64,000 bases of DNA from Symbiodinium natans (taxonomy: Eukaryota; Sar; Dinophyceae; Suessiales; Symbiodiniaceae): positions 1,114,341 to 1,178,340 of the forward strand of contig CAJNDS010002435.1 of NCBI GenBank assembly GCA_905221605.1, in the 5' to 3' direction. The translations under genes and the position numbers were made by a program. Positions 1 through 10,725 of this stretch are shown in pieces. Within the stretch, counting starts at the first letter, position 1, and the number at the start of each line of letters is the position of its first letter. The notes beneath the pieces are model-generated. The model worked only from the letters and a program-made list of their open reading frames with translations, searched no databases and was not told where the DNA came from.

Positions 1-2
1 GT

Positions 3-773
3 TGGAATGAAACTTTGCGCTATCCCCAGGTTCCTGAAGAAGCAGTACGGCTCAATATGCAGCAACTCACTTTTCTTTGTCAGGATTCTGGTGTGCCCGT
101 CCTACCAGATTTTGAGCTTCGGTATTTTGCGTCCATGATTTGCCGCACAGGCGCTACAGCCTTAGAGGTCTTTCAGCGAGTAGGTATTCTTGAGTCTGCT
201 TTGACAGTACATTGGGTATTTCACTTGAGACAGCTCTGGACTCGGATGGACCCTCGTGTTTCGGATGCTCAGAAAATCCTGATTCAGTTTGGGCACGGGA
301 CTGATACTGGAGGTCTGGATGGCATTCTTCGACTGAAGTATTTAGCTCCTGCTGTGTACGCCGACGGGGATGATGCAGTAGGCCACTATAGCCAGGCCAG
401 TTTGTGGTCCGATGTTCATTCTTTGACAGAGATGTATGATCGTGTCGTTTCCAGTGGCAAGTGGGCACAACCTGTGATCGTGGGTGGTGAAGTTGTGTGT
501 GGTGACATCCATCACACTATGAAATCAGGTTCGGGCGTGGAAGCTCAGAGGGCTTGTGTTATCAGCGGCGCAGTCCACATGAAGAAGGACAAGAAGTGGG
601 TTCTGCATTCCAATTTGACACGTATCACTAATTTCACGGTGAGTGTTCGCAAGTCTTTTCAGACCCGCCGGGATGCTGGAGGATTGCCCATGTTTACCTT
701 GCCTCCTAGCCGATTTGAGCGCCTGTCCACATCTATGCGGTCAGGTGCCATACCTTTGCCTCGCATGGCATGA
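3..773 (+). CDS. ORF1 of the retroelement, 5' end cut by the window
   Basis: The frame is open from the window edge to a TGA at 771-773, about 256 codons. The first in-frame ATG is at 57, but the true start probably lies upstream. I recognise no domain. The product is moderately basic near its C-terminus (a KKDKKW stretch around residue 195), has several Trp residues, and shows no signal peptide or membrane segment. It lies 649 bp before ORF2 on the same strand. An accessory or structural (gag-like) role is a guess from position only. A chance frame of this length with ordinary amino-acid composition is unlikely. Confidence 0.55.
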   Translation, partial: WNETLRYPQVPEEAVRLNMQQLTFLCQDSGVPVLPDFELRYFASMICRTGATALEVFQRVGILESALTVHWVFHLRQLWTRMDPRVSDAQKILIQFGHGTDTGGLDGILRLKYLAPAVYADGDDAVGHYSQASLWSDVHSLTEMYDRVVSSGKWAQPVIVGGEVVCGDIHHTMKSGSGVEAQRACVISGAVHMKKDKKWVLHSNLTRITNFTVSVRKSFQTRRDAGGLPMFTLPPSRFERLSTSMRSGAIPLPRMA

Positions 774-953
774 GGCCGTACAGTAATTCCTTAGACTGGG
801 TAGCCATTCTTTCAGATGCTACAATGATACCTCATGAATGGTGAGGTCGCGCAACATGAAGCGGCACTTCTGAAAATTGGGATCAGCGCACATTCGCTGC
901 TTTCCATGTCTGAAGATTGTAGCATCATGCTCATGGGTTGGGCTGCGAGCTAC

Positions 954-1195
954 ATCCCAGAAGGTGCAGCCGATGGAGGGGGGTTTGCTTCTGGGCCGGG
1001 GGGTCCCCAGGTTCAGGCGGGGTCCAGGAGTTTTCGGGGGTCCCTAGGGGGCTTCTTCTCACGCCCTGGCTGTGTCCGGCGGGTTTTTTCGCGGGGGCCT
1101 CGGTTGCCGGTTGGTTCGGTGTTTGTCCCGTACGAGACTTCGTCTCGGCCGCCTCGGCGGGGGGAGGGGTGGTGTGGGGGGAGCTAGCAGGTTTG
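954..1195 (+). repeat. G-rich linker with small hairpins
   Basis: Between ORF1 and ORF2 the + strand is strongly G-biased, with many runs of 4-7 G. It contains a perfect short palindrome CGAGAC-TTC-GTCTCG near 1131-1145, immediately followed by CCGCCTCGGCGG. Neighbouring DNA lacks this bias. Short frames here (834-1187 and 938-1207) are Gly/Pro-rich translations of the bias and are not taken as genes. The tract could fold as G-quadruplex or stem-loop RNA; that is inference. Confidence 0.6.
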
Positions 1196-1422
1196 GAAGC
1201 TAGTTAGGACTGCTTTGGGCGGACGTCAAAATACCATGCATGTACAATCTGAGAGCTTCACATAGGGCGCATCCGCTTTTCCTGGAAGAAGGAATATTGA
1301 GACCCGCCCATATGTACCTCGGATGTGATGGACAGTACATGATTCGCTGACTTCTGACGCGGAAACTTGGTTCGGTCATGCAGGGTTTCTGCTCCTCCAG
1401 CGCGTAAGTTTTAGTCGGCGCC

Positions 1423-2649
1423 ATGTCTCGCAGGCTCTCCCATGATTCGCGTTCTCCGGGATATCGTTCTTCACAGAGAGATCGCTCTAGGGCCAGAAGT
1501 CGTACCAGGGAGAGGGACTACAGAGATCGACGCCGATCAACCAATGCCAGGGAGAAAGCTCGTTCTTTGTCACCTCGGAGGCCCGAAAGATTTGTGCCTC
1601 CCCGCAGTTGGCAGAGCTCGTCCCAAGAGTGGGACACCAACAAGGTGTACGGTCTGAGCCTTCCCAAGTATGTTGTGCGCAACAGACTTACTCGTGATTT
1701 GGGGATTGCTGACATGCCCATCTTTGAGGTCCCTTTGGCTAAGGTTGTTAGCCAACAGCACCAGAACTGGGCATTGAGGCAGATTGCTCATGGTCGGACA
1801 GTGACTTGGGAAAATTTCAGATCCAAGCAGGAATCCGTGTTTGCAGGAGTGCTTATGCGTGCATTAAGGGGGGACTCGGCTCAGTCTGATGGGATGGATT
1901 TCGTGACCATTCTGAATGCAGAGCAACGTCGTCGTCATCCCACCAAAGAGCTGCATGATTGGGAGGCTCGCTATGACACCATCAAGTTCTTGGCCGAATC
2001 ATTGGCCACACAGTTTCGGAAACATGCTCCGACTAAGGCCAACCAGGATCTCCTTACCCGAGTTCAGGCTCTGGAACGGGAGAACGCTTCGCTCAAGAGT
2101 CGAACCTCAGCTTCTTTGGCGACTACACAGAGGACCCCGAAGCAGCAACGGCCAAGTCCCAAGGCCACCCCTCCATCTACCCGGCGCAAGCCTCCATGTC
2201 AAGAAGAGGAGGTTCCGACGGAGGAGTTTCCCGTCTTCTCACCAGTGGGTGATGCCGTAGAGGGTCATGAGGACGTTCGGGATGACGAGGAGCCACACGA
2301 TGTGTTTGACGAGGAGGAACCCCTTCTTGCTCCCCAGGATACTTATGCGCAGTTCCGTTGCCCCCCGGGAGGTGTGAAGTTCTTGGAGAGCTGTTCTCTC
2401 ACGCGGCATAATATCAGCGCAGTCAACACTTGGTTGGCATCCACCACCTTGGGAAAGGGCAAGAAGCAAGCCCTTGACTTGGCAGTGTCGGAGTTCATGT
2501 CTGCGGCCGGTAAGCTAGATGCAGGTTCACGTGTTGCCATTGATACTCTTGCAGTGGAATGGGGGTTGCCTGTACAATTGGCAGCCAAACTGAACGAGGC
2601 ATGTCTTGTGCGCCTGCTCGCAGGCGCGCATCTGCTGTCTCAGGAGTGA
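1423..2649 (+). CDS. ORF2 of the retroelement: RS-rich, coiled-coil protein
   Basis: 408 codons from ATG at 1423 to TGA. Residues 1-60 are crowded with Arg-Ser dipeptides and Arg-Asp/Glu pairs, like the RS domains of splicing factors or a nucleic-acid-binding tail. A short leucine-heptad coiled coil follows around residues 205-235 (LLTRVQALERENASLKSR). Residues 240-300 switch from Lys/Pro-rich to very acidic (DEEEP type), and the C-terminal 90 residues look globular and helical. No enzyme motif is present. An RNA-binding chaperone or particle protein for the element would fit the layout but is inferred. It ends 73 bp before the first ATG of ORF3. The upstream 230 bp contain no other long frame. 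Confidence 0.65.
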   Translation: MSRRLSHDSRSPGYRSSQRDRSRARSRTRERDYRDRRRSTNAREKARSLSPRRPERFVPPRSWQSSSQEWDTNKVYGLSLPKYVVRNRLTRDLGIADMPIFEVPLAKVVSQQHQNWALRQIAHGRTVTWENFRSKQESVFAGVLMRALRGDSAQSDGMDFVTILNAEQRRRHPTKELHDWEARYDTIKFLAESLATQFRKHAPTKANQDLLTRVQALERENASLKSRTSASLATTQRTPKQQRPSPKATPPSTRRKPPCQEEEVPTEEFPVFSPVGDAVEGHEDVRDDEEPHDVFDEEEPLLAPQDTYAQFRCPPGGVKFLESCSLTRHNISAVNTWLASTTLGKGKKQALDLAVSEFMSAAGKLDAGSRVAIDTLAVEWGLPVQLAAKLNEACLVRLLAGAHLLSQE

Positions 2650-2721
2650 CTCTGCTCAGATCGGCAAGCAACGCGTAGTGCACGCGGCAAGTTTGTGCAG
2701 ACATTTCTCCGATGGTTTTCC

Positions 2722-5367
2722 ATGATTCTTCCTCTTCTTTTCTCACTTTGTTCTCATTCTTTGATCTCCAGATTTCTATGGGTACGAGCGCACATTTTCA
2801 GACGAGCATTACTCTTTTCCATTCCTTCATACACCAATCGGTTGAAGCAAGTTCGTGATCTTTTGGCCAAGTTTCAGGTCCCTGAGGACTATACTTGGCA
2901 ATGGCATCAACAGCAGCAGGTTGTCTACATTCGGGTGACACCTACAGCATCTTGTAAGTATTGCAGGTGCTATATTGGGTCGACAGGCCTGTCCCTCATG
3001 GAACGGGAGTCTTCTCGCCGACGGAAGTTCATTCAGTATTCCCGTGGTAGGCTTGCGTATTTTGAGCCTGCTCTCAAGGTGTGGTACAAGGAACGCAGTT
3101 TCTACAGTACAATTTCTTTGGTCTTGTTTGCAAACGATGATGATCATGATCGCTTGGCGCGAGAAGCTGCACTGATTCGGACGTTTCGTCCTGAGCTTAA
3201 TCATCCCTGGGTTACACAGGTTTTGCGCAGATTTCATTTGCACGAGCGTACCTTCACATTGCCTGCCAGCAACACAGGTCAACGTTTCATTAAGAGGACA
3301 CTACGCTTTATGCAAAACCATCAACGTCTGGATATACAATCTTTCAGGGCGGATTGCGCTATTTTTCTTTCCTTGTATCGTTTGGGAAGCAATTCATTGC
3401 ACAAGTTTCGAGAGTCGCGCATCCTGCGCAGTCATCTGACGTCGCTGCCTCAGCTCTACTTGCGTCAAAGATTGGTGCAACAATTGGATGAGCCTTGGAG
3501 GACACGTGCCTCCCAGCAGTTGCGATTGATACTGCGTTTTCGTGGAGGTGATGTTCCTCCGACCAATATTCCATTGCGCCTTCCACCTTTGGCGCATGAT
3601 TTGACGTCGGCGGTGCGTAACCAAATTCGAAGAATCATATGTTCGGCTCGCGTCAATTTTCCTCCGCTGCATTTGCCATCGACCAGCTTTATTGAAGTTA
3701 AAGCTATGCCATGGGCAAGGACAGTGTTCAATTTTCGTTCTTTTCTGCAAACATGGAAGCCTCGTCGCCCAGCGAAGTGTATTTGTGAGGCTTGGCAGAA
3801 TGCCCGCGGAGCGGTTAACCCAACAGGTCATGTATTCGGACACGTGCGGTTGTTGTTTCCTCTTTCTTCTTTGGCTTCTCTCAATCTGCATGACACCACC
3901 TTTATGTCTGCATCCAGGTGGCGACAACATGCATTGTCTGAGGTCCGACGATGGTGTTCACGTTGGAAGTTGCCATCAGATGTTCTTCTTGATTGGGAGA
4001 AGTGGGTCGATGTACAGTTGACTCTTCATGCTGAAGCACTTGAGCGTCCGGCTTTTGACCGGGCCCGAGATGTTCTGAAAGTCGTCAAACGCCTCACGGG
4101 CTTTGTCATTACGCCAGCAGATCATTTCCCGTACACAGCACATGTAGCGTGTCCTTTTGCGTTTCATGCTCTGATGGATCGTACGTTCCTGGACCTCGAG
4201 GTTTTTCAACAATGCACTGTGGGTATGGGTCATATTCTGAGCAACTTACGCAGTCAGTTTCGAGCGGAGCCCCTTTGGAATAGACGCTATTCTTGGGCGG
4301 TGCAGTGGGATAGGGCTCTCCCACGGGCTAGGTTGTTACCCAAGCCGTCGAAAGCCTTTCAGAAGGCCAGACCAGTTATTGCTTGTGATCTCTGCTGGCA
4401 TTCACGTCTGACCATTTTCTTGGCTAAGGCCCTTTTTCAGTTGATGTCGCATTGTTTTCCGGAAACCAGCACGTACAACGTCACTTCCACATTGACAGCT
4501 ATGCGGATGATGTGGACGCATATGCAGCAGGACTCTGATTCAGGTGAACTGATCCAACAGGACTTGATTGGGTTCTTTAATTCTGTTCCTCACGTTCGCA
4601 TTATTGAATCGCTTCGATACCTACTGCATTTGTCACAGTTGTCGACTGGACAGGCTTGGCAGGACCAACAACTCCAGGTGTCTACCCAGAATAAATGGCC
4701 GATCTTCCGAGGAAAACGTGCATTCGGCAGACACCCCACCAGGACTTTGTGGTTGGCTGATTTGCCTGCTTTGACACAGTTTCTTCTGGATTCTAGCTAC
4801 TTCACTTGTGGCAGATACACTTTCCGTCAAATTCAGGGAGCGTCCATGGGTTCCGCAGTTGCTCCGGTCTTGTGTACTTTGGTGGCGAACACAACGGAAT
4901 TCATTCTTCTGAAGAATTTTCGGGAATGTTTGCTCACTTCTGGCATGCTGACAGGCTTTCGTTATGCAGACAATCGTGCTTTTCTCCTTTCGTCATTCAG
5001 CAGGTATAATGACTGGCGTCTGTTATGCCTGAATCTGGGCTTTTACGGGGAGCCCATTCTGCTAGAGCACGTCTCAGGAGAAGAGTTGTTGGGGACGATT
5101 TGCTCTGTTCCTCAGAAGACAATCACAGTTCGACAGCCGACCGATGCCACACAATTGCGAACCTTGTCTTCAGCGGGGCGCGGCTCTTACGTCCTTTCTG
5201 GTTTTCGTGCCAGAGTGCTGTTGATTATGCGACTTGCTCGACCTTTGGTGATGGTACGCCCGCAAGTGGAGGACTTAATTGAAATCTACTGTGGACGCGG
5301 TTTTGCTCGTAAGAATCTTGTACAGATCGCTCGACCTCTTTTACGAGGGATGGGCATAAGACTTTGA
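2722..5367 (+). CDS. GIY-YIG endonuclease fused to Penelope-like reverse transcriptase
   Basis: The frame is open from 2695; the first ATG is at 2722, giving 881 residues. The nuclease is N-terminal: VYI at about 2923, then a CKYC pair, CYIGSTG at about 2968, Arg-rich helix, catalytic Glu in REAALIRTF near 3163 and Asn in PELNHPW near 3199. The reverse transcriptase follows: KPSKAFQKARPVI near 4342, motif A with Asp at 4561 (QQDLIGFFNSVP), motif B QGASMGSAVAPV near 4834, and motif C RYADN at 4960-4974, where the second Asp of the usual YxDD is Asn. Motif style (MGS.AP, GFFNSVP) is that of Penelope-like elements. In the canonical branch the GIY-YIG domain is C-terminal; N-terminal placement with Cys residues between the two half-motifs is known from the permuted Naiad/Chlamys branch. 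Membership of that branch is inferred. Confidence 0.85.
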   Translation: MILPLLFSLCSHSLISRFLWVRAHIFRRALLFSIPSYTNRLKQVRDLLAKFQVPEDYTWQWHQQQQVVYIRVTPTASCKYCRCYIGSTGLSLMERESSRRRKFIQYSRGRLAYFEPALKVWYKERSFYSTISLVLFANDDDHDRLAREAALIRTFRPELNHPWVTQVLRRFHLHERTFTLPASNTGQRFIKRTLRFMQNHQRLDIQSFRADCAIFLSLYRLGSNSLHKFRESRILRSHLTSLPQLYLRQRLVQQLDEPWRTRASQQLRLILRFRGGDVPPTNIPLRLPPLAHDLTSAVRNQIRRIICSARVNFPPLHLPSTSFIEVKAMPWARTVFNFRSFLQTWKPRRPAKCICEAWQNARGAVNPTGHVFGHVRLLFPLSSLASLNLHDTTFMSASRWRQHALSEVRRWCSRWKLPSDVLLDWEKWVDVQLTLHAEALERPAFDRARDVLKVVKRLTGFVITPADHFPYTAHVACPFAFHALMDRTFLDLEVFQQCTVGMGHILSNLRSQFRAEPLWNRRYSWAVQWDRALPRARLLPKPSKAFQKARPVIACDLCWHSRLTIFLAKALFQLMSHCFPETSTYNVTSTLTAMRMMWTHMQQDSDSGELIQQDLIGFFNSVPHVRIIESLRYLLHLSQLSTGQAWQDQQLQVSTQNKWPIFRGKRAFGRHPTRTLWLADLPALTQFLLDSSYFTCGRYTFRQIQGASMGSAVAPVLCTLVANTTEFILLKNFRECLLTSGMLTGFRYADNRAFLLSSFSRYNDWRLLCLNLGFYGEPILLEHVSGEELLGTICSVPQKTITVRQPTDATQLRTLSSAGRGSYVLSGFRARVLLIMRLARPLVMVRPQVEDLIEIYCGRGFARKNLVQIARPLLRGMGIRL

Positions 5368-5424
5368 GTCGGATGACGTTCCAGGACTCGGCCTGACGAA
5401 CCGGAAATAGACCGCATGCTTGGC

Positions 5425-5446
5425 TATCCCCTCTGACGGAGGGGCG
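5425..5446 (+). other. Hairpin 3' of ORF3
   Basis: CCCCTC-TGACG-GAGGGG forms a 6-bp GC-rich stem with a 5-base loop, about 60 bases after the ORF3 stop. A weaker GAGTC/GACTC stem lies at about 5367-5390. These may belong to the 3' end recognised by the element's reverse transcriptase, but only position supports that. Confidence 0.4.
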
Positions 5447-5822
5447 TGTGTGTGTGCACCCTGATTCTAAGCTAAGGGTTTTTGGAAAGTCTTTGAGGCT
5501 TGGCGGAGAATGTATTTTATGCAGGGGGCGCGAGGTCCTTTGACATAGCTCGCGCCAACGAAGCTCTATGTCATCGGGCAGGAAAACGTACCTGCGCGTG
5601 GAGTACCTGGGCAAGTTGTTGCAGCTGGTATCCACTATACTGCTTGTGACATCATGTACCCTCAAAACCCGGAATCCTCGGTCCTCAAATAATTTTGAGT
5701 CCGAACGCTCCAGATGGCTTGCACCTTGGGACATCGGCATTAGTACTCCTACTACTTCATTCTCATCAACATGCAGGAGATCTCCGGACAGGGAAGCCAA
5801 TGAGAGTTTACTCTCTTATCTC

Positions 5823-6028
5823 CGTGTGTGTGTGTTTGTGTTTGTGTTTGTGTTTGTGTCGTGTGTTTGTGTGTGTGTGTGTCGTGTGTCGTGTGTCTCT
5901 GTGTGTGTGTGTGTGTGTGTCTGTGTCTCTGTGTTTGTGTGTGTGCGTGTCTCCGTCTCTGTGTGTCTCGGTCTCTGTGTGTGTGTGTGTGTGTGTGCGT
6001 GTGTCTGTGTCTGTTTCTGTGTCTGTGA

Positions 6029-6060
<32 letters not shown>

Positions 6061-6218
6061 CTCCGTCTCTGTGTGTCTCGGTCTGTGTGTGCGTGTGTCT
6101 TTGTGGGTGGGTGCGTGCGTGGGTAGGTTGGTGGGTGCGTGGGTGCTTTCATGCGTGTGCGTGCGTGGGTGCGCGTGCGTCCGTGCGTGCGTGCGTGCGT
6201 GCGTGCGTGCGTGGGTGG

Positions 6219-6249
<31 letters not shown>

Positions 6250-6314
6250 ACTGTGTGTGTGTGTGTGCGTGTCTGTCTGTCTGTCTGTCAGTTGTCTGTC
6301 TGTCTGTCTGCTTT

Positions 6315-6355
<41 letters not shown>

Positions 6356-6508
6356 TGTCTGCGTCTGCGTCTGTGTCTGCGTCTGTGTTTGTGTCTGTGT
6401 GTCTCTCTGTCTCTGTGTCTCTGTGTCTGTGTCCGTGTGCGTGCGTCTGTGTCTGTCTGCGCACGCGTGTGTGCGCGTGTGCGCGTGCGTGTGCGTGTGC
6501 GCTCACAG
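5823..6508 (+). repeat. GT microsatellite, about 0.69 kb
   Basis: Nearly pure GT on the + strand, interrupted by blocks of TCTG, TGCG, TGTC and GTGGGT. The interruptions are themselves locally repeated, which suggests stepwise expansion. All six frames here give long low-complexity Val/Cys or Thr/His translations; none is a gene. Confidence 0.95.
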
Positions 6509-8418
6509 GATCCTAAACAGATGAGAATTTCGAGGACACTCGCTGCTTCTGCGTTCGTCCTGCCTTGGCCGGTGCACAAGGCCTTTGTGCCCTTGCTGCG
6601 CAGTCCTCAAAAGCAGTTATTTCGTTTCAGGCCATTGTTCCAAGAATACAGACTGCCGTGCGCTTTTGCATCAAGACTGCGCACGAGGAAATGCCATGGA
6701 TGCCATGGAGAGAGAGCCTGCAGCCTGCAGGAAGCATGCGGCTTCGGAGGGCCTCCTTAGCTAAGGGAAATGTCCCACACTTCGGCCCGGCGCGGAAACG
6801 ATGGAGGTTGGTCCCGAAGCACTTAAAAACAACTGGAGTGGGTCGTGAGACATACATGCCGCTACCAAAAATCTTCTAAGATCCTGCAGGAGTCAGGTAC
6901 GAAAACCTTCATCCCCCACGTCGAGGAACGGATCTTGATCCATTGAGAGGATTTTTTTTGCCTCCCCCACTCGGTCCATCTCGGTCCAAAAACTCAGCTG
7001 CGAGCAAAGTGGCACAGAACTGAGATGGTGTAAGGTAGCAGAGTGTTGACAGCCATTGTGCCGGGAACACTGCTGTACCGTCACAGATGAGTTCAGTTCA
7101 CCTTGGACTCTGCTTGCAAAGGCTCAGAGGATGATGGGCGTGTGGCCGCAGGCTTTGGAAACTGCCGCATCCGCATGTCAAGGTTGAATGGTGTACCTCT
7201 GTTTGTACGCCATGGGATGTACCATGAAGCAGTAAGCCACGTGCAGAGCCGGACCATGGTCAAACCGGAATACCGATTCAGCACATCATGCTTCTCCGGA
7301 CCACGTTCCTTTGCCAACTCTCGCGTAATGGATTCGCACATCCGTTGCCCGTGCCCCTGCCAGGCCCGTTGATGTACAACTACAGCTGCAGCGCTGAGGC
7401 TATTGAGAGATGCAGAGTCCCTACCCCGGGGGCTGACGGTTCTCGGGCACGCTGGGTTTAGAAGTTTACCCGATTTCTAGGAGCGCTTCGCAACACTATG
7501 TGCTTCAGAAGTTTCCTTCCTAGCATCAGAGCTTTCAACAACAACATGAGCCTTTTTTTGGTTGCGTAGAGTGCCAATGGATGCTTCTGCGCTTTCCATC
7601 GAGGCCTGCTTGCGAAGCCGAAAAGCGGGAGTCTACGTACTCTCCTTCTTCTCGCTCTCTTTTTCCTGTAGCCATGCCCGTGAAGTGCTTTGCTGTACCG
7701 AGGCCATGCTGCCAAATCCAGACCACACTGCCTCCGCACCCACCTCTACGCTGTCCAAGGCCTGTCTGCTCAGACAAAGTTTGCCTTTGTCGGAGCTTCT
7801 GCGCAACATGGATGCCATGGAATTCTGCCATGTCTGCTCATTTTTTGGGAAGTTGCATGGGAGGATCGTCCAGGGCCTAGATGCCAATCCGAACCTTGCC
7901 AAAATCCAGAACTGCTTATGGACTCCTGCCTAGGAAGCCCCCATAAAGCCATAAACAGGCTTGGGAATTCATCCTCGGGGGCCATGACAGCCCTGGACAC
8001 AGGTTCGCCGTGCTGGGGGAATCAGGCTATGGGGGGTTGGGGCATGATGTTTGTGCATCGGGCCAGCTTAAATGCGTTAGGCCCCCTTGTTTCTGTCGCA
8101 AGTCTGTTTGTCTCCTGTTTTGCGGCGTTTCGCCTGCTTTGCCATAGACGTAGATGCTCTTGGGGTTTAATTCCTTGCTTTTGAATTTGTGTTGCCTCCT
8201 ATAATGCTTGCCACTTCTGGCTCCACCTCATGCGTTCTTTTTGTTTTGTGTGGTTGATTGTTTGTCTTTTGTTCATGCTTTGTTCATGTGTTTGTGCCTT
8301 GCCTTCCTGACGTGCTTGTTGCTTTGATGTGTGTTGCCTTAGTTATGCTACGTTTTGCATTCCGGTGTTGTGCCAAACTTTGTAATGCTTTGTATTTTGT
8401 TACTTTCGCTCTCCCTTT

Positions 8419-8458
<40 letters not shown>

Positions 8459-8805
8459 GTTCTTTGCCTTCGATTTTGTTCCCCAGACGTCGCGTTAACA
8501 AGAAATTCGACAAGAACCCTACTAGCGCCTAAGCCAGCGAGGGTGCGGCCGCGGACGACGTCCTCGAAACCGTCGTCGTCGCTTTGGGACTTGAAGGGCT
8601 CACGAAATTTGACTCGAAACTACCGTCGCTTTTTTGGATGTTTTTCCTTTCGAGTTTCGGACTCTCGGAAAGGGAAACTGTCGTGACTTTTGGATGTTTG
8701 GGTTCGCGAGTCCTGACTCATCTCGTCCGTCGACTCTAGCCCGGCTGCATCTTACATTCAGTCAAAAGAGTGCCCAGCTGTGAATACTGGGGAGCCACCG
8801 TGCTC
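6509..8805. other. No supported gene
   Basis: Non-coding as far as I can see. Short frames exist on both strands around 7093-7372 and 7562-7933 without recognisable motifs. 8200-8410 is T/G-rich (repeated TTTTGT and TTTGTG words). 8420-8456 is a CT run. 8500-8760 is CG-rich and carries two similar words, CTTTTTTGGATGTTTTT near 8627 and CTTTTGGATGTTTGG near 8687. Confidence 0.5.
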
Positions 8806-9712
<907 letters not shown>

Positions 9713-10341
9713 GCCGCAGGCTTGTGCATCAAGCGGACTGGCTACCCTGCTGCGCATTCAGAAGTCAGAAAGCTGGGTCTCATGTCCCCGGTAGGTGTGG
9801 GTCGAGCCAGCTGGGTGATTTGTTCTTGGTGACGTAGGGTTCAAGCTCGTGCTGCAACAACCAGTCTCTGCGATACCTCTGCAAAGAGTTCTCCAAGACC
9901 AGCTCGGCACCGCATTAAACAAGTCTGCAGCAAAGACTCGCCGTCATTGGGCGATCTTAGGTTGGCTGCATTGGCGATTGGACGTGGCTCGTCCATCCCA
10001 GGCCAAACCTCGTCTTGATCGCCTGGTATTTGTCGGTGAGTATTGCTTAGATCCCAGCATCGAATTGTGCGTCTGAAGCACTGTAAGGCCAGGATTGAGA
10101 CATTCATGATGTTCGTTCTGTTGGCAGTGGGGTTTGTTCAACCTTTAACTTTGTGTTGAGGGCGAGATAGCAGGAGGCTCAAGACACAGTCTTTTCCCAT
10201 GGAGAGAACCCACTGAGCATGGTCAGAAGCGCGAGGCCCAGGCCTCGAGCCAACATGGGGCGCATTGATATCAACATCGCGAGAGCATCTTAAGTCAAGA
10301 CAAAGTTAAGTCTATACGCTCGAAGGCCCCTTTGAGGCGCC
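9713..10341. other. No supported gene
   Basis: Short frames on both strands, none with a recognisable motif. Confidence 0.4.
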
Positions 10342-10725
10342 ATGGGATGCGGCCTGAGTGCTGCAACAGATCATGCGGTGGCTGCGGCGTCGCGGCGTGT
10401 GGAAAAGGAGCAGGTGGTTGAGAAGGCTGTCCAACGAGCCGTGCAAGCAGCCGTTGCGGAGCTTCAAGACGTGGAAATCAGTCTGCATGTGCAGACACCC
10501 AACAGGATGCACCCCAGGGAGGATGGGACCCCTATTCGGACGCCTGTCACAGTCAGCCCGCTCAGCCCACGGAGCCCACTGAGCTTGGGAGAGGCAGACC
10601 ATCTGGCCCGGCGCTTCGCTGCTGCTGGTTTGCGCCGAGGGCGCGCGGCGGACTCTTGCGGCGCCGTGAGCATCGCCGAGGCCAATGTGGTGCTTGTCAC
10701 GGAGGCCCAGATGTGTGAGCAATAA
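10342..10725 (+). CDS. Hypothetical 127-residue protein with MGC acylation-type N-terminus
   Basis: ATG in a favourable context (GCGCCATGGGATG) opens a 127-codon frame ending in TAA. The N-terminus MGCGLS has Gly2 and Cys3, the pattern of N-myristoylation plus palmitoylation that anchors proteins to membranes. Residues 15-48 are a predicted helix rich in Ala, Val, Glu and Arg. Residues 60-85 are Ser/Pro-rich with SPLSPRSPLS, possible phosphorylation sites. Codons are GC-rich at third positions, unlike neighbouring DNA. A minus-strand frame overlaps (10312-10731) but has less natural composition. It may be only the first exon of a longer gene. Function unknown. Confidence 0.45.
   Translation: MGCGLSAATDHAVAAASRRVEKEQVVEKAVQRAVQAAVAELQDVEISLHVQTPNRMHPREDGTPIRTPVTVSPLSPRSPLSLGEADHLARRFAAAGLRRGRAADSCGAVSIAEANVVLVTEAQMCEQ

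Larger units (their letters stand above)
1..5460 (+). mobile_element. Penelope-like retroelement with three ORFs (left end outside window)
   Basis: Three long frames on the same strand follow each other: 3-773 (open to the window edge), 1423-2649 and 2722-5367. The last encodes a GIY-YIG nuclease plus a reverse transcriptase with Penelope-type motifs. None of the three is interrupted by a stop, so the copy looks young or still selected. A C/G-rich hairpin follows the last stop. The right border is set near 5460, just before non-coding DNA that runs into a GT microsatellite; no terminal repeat or target duplication could be recognised. Whether the first two frames belong to the same transcription unit as the third is inferred from strand, spacing and the absence of introns, which contrasts with the shattered host genes in the window. 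Confidence 0.7.

Noticed and set aside
5385-5412. CTGACGA plus GGAAA after the RT ORF, considered as a Penelope-type hammerhead ribozyme
   Set aside because: Only a few bases separate the two core boxes, leaving no room for stem II.
5568-6760. Long overlapping frames over the GT tract
   Set aside because: Translations are Val-Cys or Thr-His repeats that follow the dinucleotide in every frame.
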